5,126 nucleotides of DNA, taken from contig CAZNGY010000078.1 of the NCBI GenBank assembly GCA_964572955.1, positions 1 to 5,126 of the forward strand, written 5' to 3'. Origin of the DNA: UBA3775 sp964572955. GTDB taxonomy: Bacteria; Bacillota; Clostridia; Lachnospirales; Lachnospiraceae. The notes under the pieces are model-generated. The model had not been told where the DNA came from and searched no databases. It saw nothing but the letters and a program-made list of their open reading frames with translations. Both the position numbers and the translations under genes were made by a program. Position 1 is the stretch's first letter. The number at the start of each line of letters is the position of its first letter. Of this stretch, positions 1-5,126 are shown piece after piece.

Positions 1-16
1 GACAAAGGTGTCTGTT

Positions 17-89
17 GTTGGTGTAGCACAGTGGATAGTGCAGCCGCCTCCTAAGCGGAAGATCGGGTGTTCGAGTCACCTCACCAACG
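17..89 (+). tRNA. tRNA-Arg, anticodon CCT (reads AGG)
   Basis: A complete cloverleaf can be drawn. The acceptor stem is GTTGGTG (17-23) with CACCAAC (82-88), and the discriminator is G89. The D stem is GCAC (26-29) with GTGC (38-41). The anticodon stem CCGC/GCGG encloses the loop CTCCTAA (48-54), which puts CCT at the anticodon position (50-52). The T stem is GGGTG/CACCT around TTCGAGT (70-76). The outermost anticodon-stem pair is a G43-A59 mismatch. No 3' CCA is encoded, so it would have to be added after transcription. The promoter is not visible and probably lies upstream of the window. tRNA genes of this type are known integration sites for mobile islands, which fits the accessory genes that follow. 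Confidence 0.96.
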
Positions 90-92
90 CTG

Positions 93-135
93 GAAAGCAT
101 TGAAAACAGTGGAGTTTTCAATGCTTTCTTTTTTT
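93..135 (+). terminator. Intrinsic terminator after tRNA-Arg
   Basis: A perfect 15-base inverted repeat, GAAAGCATTGAAAAC (93-107) and its complement (114-128), encloses a six-base loop and is followed directly by seven T (129-135). It begins four bases after the tRNA ends, so it terminates the tRNA transcript and insulates the next unit. Confidence 0.93.
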
Positions 136-180
136 ATCGTCGCACAAATATTTTTGATATATAACCGGTGGTCATTTCCA

Positions 181-209
181 TTGACATAAGTAAACTTTTT
201 GGATATACT
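181..209 (+). promoter_or_regulatory. Sigma-A promoter of the AbiE-Nudix unit
   Basis: The -35 TTGACA (181-186) is consensus and the -10 TATACT (204-209) differs by one base. The spacer is 17 bases. Transcription should start near 216, giving a leader of about 40 bases before the ATG at 257. The promoter is strong on paper, so repression by the first gene product is expected. Repeat elements that could serve as operators lie in the spacer and just downstream. Confidence 0.88.
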
Positions 210-237
210 AACAGTAAGTAAAAGAGTTGTTTACTTT
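187..237. promoter_or_regulatory. Candidate operator: three AAGTAAA elements
   Basis: TAAGTAAA occurs at 187-194, between the -35 and -10, and again at 215-222, at the predicted start site. The reverse complement TTTACTT lies at 230-236. The first and third copies match over eight bases (AAGTAAAC and GTTTACTT). The second and third form an inverted repeat with a seven-base gap. Known AbiEi proteins repress their own operon by binding inverted repeats in the promoter, so this array is the obvious candidate binding site. The binding itself is inferred. Confidence 0.55.
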
Positions 238-256
238 CCGAAAGGATGTGACGAGT

Positions 257-886
257 ATGTTATATGAATATTTAAAAGAAAATTATGAACCGGGAGAACC
301 TATTTTTTCCGGAGATATTGAGATACGGGGGTTATCAGAAGAAAATCTTCGTTATCATTTAAAAAAACTTACTGATGATGGTATTATATCCCGATTTGAG
401 GCTGGAGTATACTATTTTCCGAAAATGGATATTTTGGGAGAAAGAATGAATCTTTCTGCGGAAACGGTTGCCACTCATAAATATATTAAACGTAGAGGAA
501 AAAGAGTCGGATATTATTCGGGATATACATTGGCAAATCGGATGGGCTTATCTACACAGGTTCCATTTACAGTGGAGATTACCAGCAATTATGCTCCGGC
601 ACAAGTACGCGAATTGACAATTAAAAATAGAAAATACATTGTACGAAGACCGATAGTGGAAGTGACAGAAGATAATGTTACAGTATTACAATTTTTGGAT
701 TGTCTAAAAGATATAGAGAAGTGTGCTGAAGAGGAGATGGATGTTTGTGGAAGGATTTTATCTGAGTATGCCAGACACAATGCCATCACAAAGAAGAGAA
801 TAGACGAGTTCATTGCAAATTACCCGGTGAAAATTTACAAAGCAATATACGAAACGGGGGTAGAATATGTATCTGCACGAGGATAG
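257..886 (+). CDS. AbiEi-family type IV antitoxin / autorepressor
   Basis: A predicted cytoplasmic DNA-binding antitoxin of 209 residues. Residues 1-56 form a winged helix-turn-helix, with a recognition-helix stretch near residues 27-40 (LSEENLRYHLKKLTDD) and a wing ending in GVYYFPK. Next comes the family-typical segment around residues 85-111 (YYSGYTLANRMGLSTQVPF), then a helical C-terminal part. In studied AbiE systems the N-terminal domain represses the operon and the C-terminal domain counters the toxin without a stable complex. The frame is open back to a TTG at 227, but ATG 257 is preferred. It has AAAGGA (241-246) upstream, whereas the TTG has only AAAAGAG abutting it and would lie inside the operator array. 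The stop overlaps the toxin start by 20 bases. The family call is by pattern recognition; it also resembles the DUF6088 group. Confidence 0.9.
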   Translation: MLYEYLKENYEPGEPIFSGDIEIRGLSEENLRYHLKKLTDDGIISRFEAGVYYFPKMDILGERMNLSAETVATHKYIKRRGKRVGYYSGYTLANRMGLSTQVPFTVEITSNYAPAQVRELTIKNRKYIVRRPIVEVTEDNVTVLQFLDCLKDIEKCAEEEMDVCGRILSEYARHNAITKKRIDEFIANYPVKIYKAIYETGVEYVSARG

Positions 887-1784
887 AGAAAAATTTAGAG
901 ATTTGATTTTACAGGTTGCCGACAAGAATGGCAGAACACCAATCGTAGTGGAAAAGGATTACTATGTTACATTAATATTGCGACTACTTTCAAAAAAATT
1001 GGATCAGTGTGTTTTCAAGGGAGGAACATCCTTGTCAAAAGGGTTTCATGTGATAGACCGCTTTTCAGAAGATATTGACATTACTTTTGATGAACACATC
1101 GGAGAGAGTAGAAGAAAAAAACTGAAAAATGTGGTGTTGAAGGGAATCAGTGAGGAACTGGGAATGCCGATTTCCAACTGGAATGATACGCAGAGTGACA
1201 GAGATTATAACGCATACCATTTTTCTTATTCATCCGTATTTGACCTTGAGGATGATAGATTGCCACAGTATGTAAAACTTGAAACAGCACTCGGCTCCTA
1301 TTCGTTTCCAACGGAAGTGGTCGAGATAAAGAATTATATTGGTGATTATTTGGCAGAGCGACAAAGAGAGGATTTAGTTGAAAAGTTTTCACTTGGAAGA
1401 TTTTCTATGAAACTGCAGTCTTTGGAGAGAACATATATAGATAAGGTTTTTGCACTCTGCGATTATTTTATGCAGGGAAGAGCAAAGAGATGCTCCAGAC
1501 ATTTATATGATATTTATAAATTGAGTCCATTGATCAAGTTTGATGAAGAATTTGCAAAACTGGTCGGGGAAGTAAGGGAGCATAGGGCACAAATGTCAAT
1601 CTGTCCATCTGCAATGCCGGAAGTGAATGTACCTGATATAATTACGCAATTTTGCGATAAGGCATTTTATGAGGATGATTACCAGTCCATAACAAGTTAT
1701 TTTGCGGCAGATTTTGTTCCTTATGAAGATACGATTACGAAAATGCGAGAGATTGCAGCGGGAAGTTTATTTGTAGAAGCTTAG
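867..1784 (+). CDS. AbiEii/AbiGii-family nucleotidyltransferase toxin
   Basis: A 305-residue protein of the DNA polymerase beta-like nucleotidyltransferase fold. All four AbiEii motifs are visible: KGGTSLSK at residues 51-58 (nucleotide binding), EDID at 68-71 with the metal-binding pair D69 and D71, TYIDKVFAL at 189-197 with K193, and RHLYD at 211-215. No active-site residue appears lost and the length is normal, so it should be active. Family members block growth; some (MenT3) add nucleotides to the tRNA acceptor end, while AbiEii of lactococci is reported to bind GTP and to be bacteriostatic. Which substrate this one uses cannot be read from sequence. The start lies inside the antitoxin gene behind ACGGGGG (854-860), so the two are probably translationally coupled. 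The pair would act in phage defence or island maintenance. Confidence 0.95.
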   Translation: MYLHEDREKFRDLILQVADKNGRTPIVVEKDYYVTLILRLLSKKLDQCVFKGGTSLSKGFHVIDRFSEDIDITFDEHIGESRRKKLKNVVLKGISEELGMPISNWNDTQSDRDYNAYHFSYSSVFDLEDDRLPQYVKLETALGSYSFPTEVVEIKNYIGDYLAERQREDLVEKFSLGRFSMKLQSLERTYIDKVFALCDYFMQGRAKRCSRHLYDIYKLSPLIKFDEEFAKLVGEVREHRAQMSICPSAMPEVNVPDIITQFCDKAFYEDDYQSITSYFAADFVPYEDTITKMREIAAGSLFVEA

Positions 1785-1830
1785 TGGCATCAGTAAGTGC
1801 GGAATTAGAATTGAAGGAGATATGTGTAAA

Positions 1831-2475
1831 ATGAATGAGAATGTATTAAAGAAGGTTACTGTTTTTGTGATAAGAGAAAAAAATGGGAAAGTTGAACTGC
1901 TTTTATTTCGGCATCCTCATGCAGGAATTCAGATACCGGCCGGAACAGTAGAAGTGGGTGAAGAGTCAGATAAAAGTGCCATTCGAGAAATGAATGAAGA
2001 AACAGGAATAAAGGACTATGATGAAATTGAATGTATAGGAAAAGAAGAGATAAAATTAGATGAGGGCTATGCAATGGTTTATACGCGCCCCAGCGTATAC
2101 TCCAGACCCAATAAGAGTAGTTTTGATTGGTGTACTTACAGAAGAGGAATAAAAGTTGAGGTGAGCCGGCGCTCAGATAATGGATTTTCTCTAGTTACGT
2201 ATCGTGAATATGATGATTTTTATAATCCACAATATATAACATACGAAATGACCGGCTGGGTTGAAGATAGCAGCCTTGCTTATTGTATAAATCGTGAGTA
2301 TTTTTTGGTTAAGACATCTGCCTGTGAAAAAGATTCATGGGAGATATTTACGGATAATCATACATTCCAACTCTTTTGGGCTGATATAAATGATTTGCCA
2401 CAAGTAGTAACACCACAGGATCAATGGTTAAGATTTTTGATGAAGAAGTTAAAAAATGACTTTGAGTATAATTAA
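1831..2475 (+). CDS. Nudix hydrolase with long internal insertion
   Basis: A 214-residue protein with a complete Nudix box at about residues 38-60: G-x5-E-x7-RE-x2-EE-x-G-I, including REMNEETGI. It should bind a divalent metal and cleave a nucleoside-diphosphate-linked substrate; the substrate is unknown. The usual closing strands (near INREYFLVKT and HTFQLFWADINDLP) come about 75 residues later than expected because of an aromatic, charged insertion at about residues 78-155 that contains SRPNKSSFDWC and PQYITYEMTGW. Two starts are possible. ATG 1822 lies only two bases after AAGGAG (1814-1819), which is too close, so ATG 1831 with 11 bases is preferred; the difference is three residues. It follows the toxin gene by 46 bases with no promoter that I can see, and a terminator follows, so it is likely the third gene of the AbiE unit. 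Confidence 0.9.
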   Translation: MNENVLKKVTVFVIREKNGKVELLLFRHPHAGIQIPAGTVEVGEESDKSAIREMNEETGIKDYDEIECIGKEEIKLDEGYAMVYTRPSVYSRPNKSSFDWCTYRRGIKVEVSRRSDNGFSLVTYREYDDFYNPQYITYEMTGWVEDSSLAYCINREYFLVKTSACEKDSWEIFTDNHTFQLFWADINDLPQVVTPQDQWLRFLMKKLKNDFEYN

Positions 2476-2483
2476 TTTAGAAT

Positions 2484-2528
2484 AGCATTTTGGCAGTAGA
2501 AAGTTTTTATTGCCGAAATGCTGTTTTT
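2484..2528 (+). terminator. Intrinsic terminator of the AbiE-Nudix unit
   Basis: AGCATTTTGGCA (2484-2495) pairs with TGCCGAAATGCT (2511-2522) over 12 positions, with one T-G wobble and a 15-base loop. GTTTTT follows. It starts nine bases after the Nudix stop codon and separates this unit from the ATPase gene. Confidence 0.87.
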
Positions 2529-2550
2529 ATATGCAGCTTTATCAATCACA

Positions 2551-2576
2551 TTTTAGTCATTTATAGTTGACTAAAA
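2551..2576. promoter_or_regulatory. Perfect 9-base dyad over the ATPase promoter
   Basis: TTTTAGTCA (2551-2559) and TGACTAAAA (2568-2576) are exact reverse complements separated by eight bases. The right arm covers most of the -35 hexamer, and the arm centres are 17 bases apart. This is a typical geometry for a dimeric repressor. No T-tract follows, so it is not a terminator. The binding protein is unknown, and no regulator gene lies next to it. Confidence 0.6.
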
Positions 2577-2595
2577 ATAAAATGAGTATTATAGT
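2567..2595 (+). promoter_or_regulatory. Sigma-A promoter of the ATPase gene
   Basis: The -35 TTGACT (2567-2572) and -10 TATAGT (2590-2595) are 17 bases apart, each one base from consensus. Transcription should begin near 2602, leaving a short leader of about 20 bases. The heptamer TTATAGT occurs both at 2561-2567 and at 2589-2595, the second copy containing the -10. Confidence 0.85.
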
Positions 2596-2621
2596 ATAAG
2601 TGCGGAAATGGAGGTAATACA

Positions 2622-4019
2622 ATGTTTATAGGTAGAGACAAAGAGTTAAACGTATTAGAGAAGCTGTATAAATCAGACAGGTTTGAGTTTGTGGTAATAT
2701 ACGGACGTCGTCGTGTGGGGAAGACGGCACTTATTAATCAATTTATTGGCGATAAGAAGTCGATTTATTTTATGGGTGTAGAGAGTAACGGGAAACAGAA
2801 TCTCGAAAACCTTAGTAAAAGTATTATCGAATTTAGCAGTGGTATTCAGGCAGAGACCTCTTTTGCTTCGTTTCAGGCTGCTTTAGAATATGTGTTTAAG
2901 CTGGCAGAAAATAAACGTATTATTCTTACCATTGATGAGTATCCATATGTGGCACGTTCATCTAAGAGTTTGGCATCTACATTACAGTTGCTGATTGATA
3001 AATATAAAGATACATCAAAACTGATGCTCATATTATGTGGTTCTTCCATGTCGTACATGGAGGATCATGTGCTTGCGTATAAGGCTCCTCTTTATGGAAG
3101 AAGAACGGCACAGATGAAGATTTTACCGTTTGATTTTGAAGAGAGTTGCCTTTATTTTAATAATTTGTCGGATGAAGATAAAGCATTGATATATGGTATT
3201 GTAGGAGGAACACCGCAATATCTTCTTCAAATGAGTGATAAGCTGAGTGTGGAGGAAAATATTAAAAACACATATTTGAACCCAATGTCATTCCTTTATG
3301 AAGAACCGGTGAATCTTTTAAAACAGGAAGTTCGCGAACCGGCAATTTATACTGCCATTATTACTGCAATTGCAACCGGACATTCACGCATGTCAGAGAT
3401 TTCCACGAAGGTAGGAGAGGATACAAATGTATGCTCTAACTATCTTAAAAATCTGATAAATCTCGGTATCATACGAAAGGAAACTCCTTATGGAGAAAAA
3501 GCATCCAAGCGGTCTGTTTATTCTATTGAAGACAACATGTTTTATTTCTGGTATCGATTTGTAGTGGATAACAATTCTGTTATTGCGCGTGGTGCTACAG
3601 ATATGGTGTACAAACGAATTGAACCTCAGTTGTCAAATTATATGGGAAGAGTGTTTGAAGAAATCTGTATGCAGTATCTGTGGAAGCAGCTTCTTGAAGG
3701 CAATGCGCCTATAGAATTTGTCTCTTTGGGACGTTGGTGGGGAAATGATCCGATACGGAAAGCACAGACAGAAATAGATATTATGGGAGAGCAGGACAGT
3801 GAGTCTGCTTTGTTTGCGGAATGCAAGTGGAGAAATGAAAAAGTGGATTTAGATATTTTGGAAACCCTGATAGGACGCAGTAAATTGTTCCGCTATACTA
3901 AAGTACATTATTATTTGTTTTCAAAATCTGGTTTTACTAAAGGCTGTATGGAGAAAGCTGAAGGAATGAAAAACGTGACGCTGGTCAGTTATGCGGATAT
4001 TATAGGCTCTATGAAATAA
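2622..4019 (+). CDS. AAA-type ATPase with C-terminal DUF234 nuclease-like domain
   Basis: A 465-residue predicted cytoplasmic protein of the 'ATP-binding protein / archaeal ATPase' family. Walker A is GRRRVGKT (residues 28-35), Walker B is ILTIDEYPYV (101-110, D105 and E106), and a sensor-like CGSSMSYM spans 139-146. LYGRRTAQM (157-165) and IVGGTPQYL (193-201) are typical of the family. A winged helix lies at about 250-285, then FYFWYRFV (307-314) opens the DUF234 region. That region carries E346, D386 (in EIDIM), and E400-C-K402 (in AECKW), spaced like a PD-(D/E)XK active site. The family is widespread and its role is not settled. A nucleic-acid or stress/defence function is inferred from the fold. 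GGAGG (2610-2614) sits seven bases before the ATG. The gene has its own promoter, and no clear terminator follows directly. Confidence 0.92.
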   Translation: MFIGRDKELNVLEKLYKSDRFEFVVIYGRRRVGKTALINQFIGDKKSIYFMGVESNGKQNLENLSKSIIEFSSGIQAETSFASFQAALEYVFKLAENKRIILTIDEYPYVARSSKSLASTLQLLIDKYKDTSKLMLILCGSSMSYMEDHVLAYKAPLYGRRTAQMKILPFDFEESCLYFNNLSDEDKALIYGIVGGTPQYLLQMSDKLSVEENIKNTYLNPMSFLYEEPVNLLKQEVREPAIYTAIITAIATGHSRMSEISTKVGEDTNVCSNYLKNLINLGIIRKETPYGEKASKRSVYSIEDNMFYFWYRFVVDNNSVIARGATDMVYKRIEPQLSNYMGRVFEEICMQYLWKQLLEGNAPIEFVSLGRWWGNDPIRKAQTEIDIMGEQDSESALFAECKWRNEKVDLDILETLIGRSKLFRYTKVHYYLFSKSGFTKGCMEKAEGMKNVTLVSYADIIGSMK

Positions 4020-4073
4020 GAATGAGAGTGCAGATGATTTGAAGACGAAAGCAGGAAATCTGTTCACAGGGCA

Positions 4074-4193
4074 GATACAACTGTCGGCGCCGTGTTTTCC
4101 GAAAGTACGACGATCTCGGCAGGGCAGAAGCAGTTCTTATCATTGCCCATGCCATGCTTCAGGACGCACCGATGCTGATTTTGGATGAGGCAG
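4074..4193 (+). pseudogene. ABC-transporter ATPase fragment, frameshifted
   Basis: The remnant covers part of a nucleotide-binding domain. In one frame, 4101-4139 reads ESTTISAGQKQFL, close to the ABC signature (LSGGQ) motif region. One base is then missing near 4140-4142. The next frame, from 4142, reads IAHAMLQDAPMLILDEA, the helix after the signature and the Walker B DEA. The usual arginine in IARA is histidine. The similarity ends at DEA: the expected following motif (TSSVDT in exporters) and the H-loop are gone, and so are Walker A and any membrane domain. Upstream, 4074-4100 is only loosely similar (a GYDTV-like stretch with extra bases). Fused exporter-type or siderophore-type ABC genes often sit beside AraC regulators like the one downstream, so this may be a leftover of such a locus. 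Confidence 0.75.
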
Positions 4194-4271
4194 CTGTACG
4201 TTTTTTTCCAAATGGAGTTAAAAAAGCGAAATGGATTAGAAACAGGAAACAAAAATCAATATAATCACTCT

Positions 4272-4294
4272 GAAAGCCGTAAGGAGCGGCTTTC
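4272..4294 (+). terminator. Small hairpin, possible weak terminator
   Basis: GAAAGCCG (4272-4279) and CGGCTTTC (4287-4294) are perfect complements around a seven-base loop. The tail TCTTAT is poor in T, so termination would be weak. It is the only hairpin I found between the ATPase gene and the AraC gene, and may end transcripts from the ATPase gene or the former ABC gene. Confidence 0.45.
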
Positions 4295-4305
4295 TCTTAT
4301 GGCAG

Positions 4306-4328
4306 AAAGTTAGTTTATTCTAACCTTT
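4306..4328. promoter_or_regulatory. Dyad upstream of the AraC gene, possible metal-regulator site
   Basis: AAAGTTAG (4306-4313) and CTAACCTTT (4320-4328) are inverted repeats apart from one extra C, with the exact core GTTAG-TTTATT-CTAAC. TTAG/CTAA half-sites resemble those bound by DtxR-family metal regulators, but the match is loose. It ends seven bases before the GGAGG at 4335, placing it where a repressor would act. No convincing -35/-10 pair was found for this gene. Confidence 0.4.
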
Positions 4329-4346
4329 ATAAAAGGAGGTGCAAAT

Positions 4347-5126
4347 TTGAAAAAGGAATACGATCCCTGGGAGATGTTTCACAGTACGGATATGGGGGAA
4401 AATCTGGAAGAGGTGGCAGAAACCGGGGATTGCAAGGTACTGCGGATGAAAGATGAAAGCGGCGACGGTCTTATGACCATTTACCGGGTTTTTGACGGCG
4501 TGTATCTCATGTACAATGACTTTCACATGACCCATTGTTACAGCCGGTTTAGCAGCTCTGCCTATATTTTCTGCATCGACCATTGCAGAGAGGGTCGGAT
4601 TGAGCATCGGACAGAGAATGATATGCGATATTACATGGAACAGGGTGATTTGAGAATGGATCGCCGGGTTCACCACAGAGGTGATATGTATTTCCCTGTG
4701 TCCCATTATCACGGCATCACGATCGGATTTTTCCTCGACTACGCTGAAAAATCCGTGCAGGAGGCAATGCCCGGTGTGTCCGTTGACTTATCGGCATTAG
4801 CGGAAAAGTTCTGCGGTAAAGACGGTATCTATACCCTACGCAAGCACCCTTCCATCGAGCATATTTTTTCCGAGCTTTATAATGTCCCGGCAAAGATACG
4901 CATGGATTACTTCAAAATAAAGGTTATGGAGCTGCTGGTATTCTTACGGGCATTGGAGCTGTCAGAGCACAAGGACGAGAGACCTTATTTTTATTCCGGA
5001 CAGATTGAAAAAATCAAGGCGGTTCATAAGCTGCTGACAGAGAATCCGTCAGAAAACTATACCACGGAAGCACTGGCAAAGCAATTTGATCTCAGTGTTG
5101 CCACTCTGAAAACCGGCTTCAAAGGT
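4347..5126 (+). CDS. AraC-family transcriptional regulator (3' end outside window)
   Basis: An open frame of 260 codons runs to the window edge without a stop. It starts at TTG 4347, seven bases after the G of a consensus AAAAGGAGGTG (4331-4341). The next in-frame ATG (4374) lacks a spaced ribosome-binding site. Residues 1 to about 215 form an effector-type domain rich in Tyr, His and Met with no signal peptide or membrane segment. From about residue 222 (QIEKIKAVHKLLTENP) comes the first helix-turn-helix of the AraC DNA-binding domain, with TTEALAKQFDLSVATLKTGFKG at the recognition helix; the second lies beyond the window. The layout resembles regulators such as YbtA that control iron-siderophore ABC transporters, and an ABC remnant lies upstream, but the target is unknown. 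GC is about 52% in a 60-base sample, well above the genes to its left. Confidence 0.88.
   Translation, partial: MKKEYDPWEMFHSTDMGENLEEVAETGDCKVLRMKDESGDGLMTIYRVFDGVYLMYNDFHMTHCYSRFSSSAYIFCIDHCREGRIEHRTENDMRYYMEQGDLRMDRRVHHRGDMYFPVSHYHGITIGFFLDYAEKSVQEAMPGVSVDLSALAEKFCGKDGIYTLRKHPSIEHIFSELYNVPAKIRMDYFKIKVMELLVFLRALELSEHKDERPYFYSGQIEKIKAVHKLLTENPSENYTTEALAKQFDLSVATLKTGFKG

Larger units (their letters stand above)
4020..4346. other. Gene-poor junction between ATPase and AraC genes
   Basis: No intact gene was found in these 327 bases. From left to right it holds about 50 bases with no recognised signal, a decayed ABC ATPase fragment, an AT-rich stretch (16 G+C in 4201-4260 by hand count), a hairpin (4272-4294) and a dyad before the AraC gene. 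GC is 33 of 60 in 4081-4140, so composition changes sharply at least twice. It looks like a scar between inserted cargo and older chromosome. Confidence 0.6.

Noticed and set aside
65..89. tRNA 3' end as an attachment site with a second copy in the window
   Set aside because: I looked for a repeat of the T-arm and acceptor end further along and saw none, so no att pair can be claimed here.
227..256. TTG at 227 as the start of the AbiEi gene
   Set aside because: It lacks a spaced ribosome-binding site and lies inside the repeat array. ATG 257 has AAAGGA at a usable distance and gives the normal family N-terminus.
4201..4207. Run of seven T as a terminator tail
   Set aside because: No stem-loop of useful length precedes it; only CAGCTG is self-complementary there.
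4064..4252. Minus-strand open frame of 62 codons
   Set aside because: It is antisense to the ABC remnant and shows no domain or ribosome-binding site.
4299..4313. Four-codon frame (MAES) after TAAGGAG as a leader peptide
   Set aside because: The would-be ribosome-binding site lies in the hairpin loop 12 bases away, and so short a frame is expected by chance.
4320..4712. Minus-strand open frame of 130 codons
   Set aside because: It lies opposite the AraC gene, has no recognisable domain, and is explained by that gene's codon pattern on the other strand.
1..5126. CRISPR array, insertion sequence or transposase
   Set aside because: No regularly spaced repeats, terminal inverted repeats or transposase/integrase motifs were seen on either strand.

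Overview
The window looks like a low-GC Firmicute, most likely a gut clostridium of the Lachnospiraceae type. The evidence is AT-rich genes, strong AGGAGG ribosome-binding sites, sigma-A promoters with 17-base spacers, and protein families common in that group. This assignment is inferred from style and was not tested by any search. All genes lie on the + strand.

Layout. (1) 17-135: a tRNA-Arg reading AGG (anticodon CCT) with its own near-perfect intrinsic terminator. (2) 181-2528: one apparent transcription unit. It starts with a TTGACA-N17-TATACT promoter covered by three copies of AAGTAAA. It then carries an AbiEi-type antitoxin/repressor, an overlapping AbiEii-type nucleotidyltransferase toxin (together a type IV toxin-antitoxin or abortive-infection pair) and, 46 bases on, a Nudix hydrolase with a long internal insertion. 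A hairpin terminator closes the unit. (3) 2551-4019: a second, single-gene unit. A TTGACT-N17-TATAGT promoter with a perfect 9-base inverted repeat over its -35 drives an AAA-type ATPase carrying a C-terminal DUF234 domain that has a PD-(D/E)XK-like signature. (4) 4020-4346: no intact gene. It holds a decayed fragment of an ABC-transporter ATPase (signature motif and Walker B in different frames), an AT-rich patch, a small hairpin and a dyad. (5) 4347-5126: an AraC-family regulator starting at TTG behind a consensus Shine-Dalgarno and running off the window end.

How it fits together. The block from the tRNA to about 4019 looks like accessory, defence-type cargo placed beside a tRNA gene. Hand counts of 60-base samples give about 32-33% GC in the cargo genes, against about 52-55% in the ABC remnant and the AraC gene. 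So the cargo seems to sit next to an older transport/regulator locus whose ABC gene is ruined. The most interesting unit is the AbiEi-AbiEii-Nudix set. A nucleotide-transferring toxin co-transcribed with a nucleotide-diphosphate-cleaving enzyme suggests a functional link, but that link is inference only.
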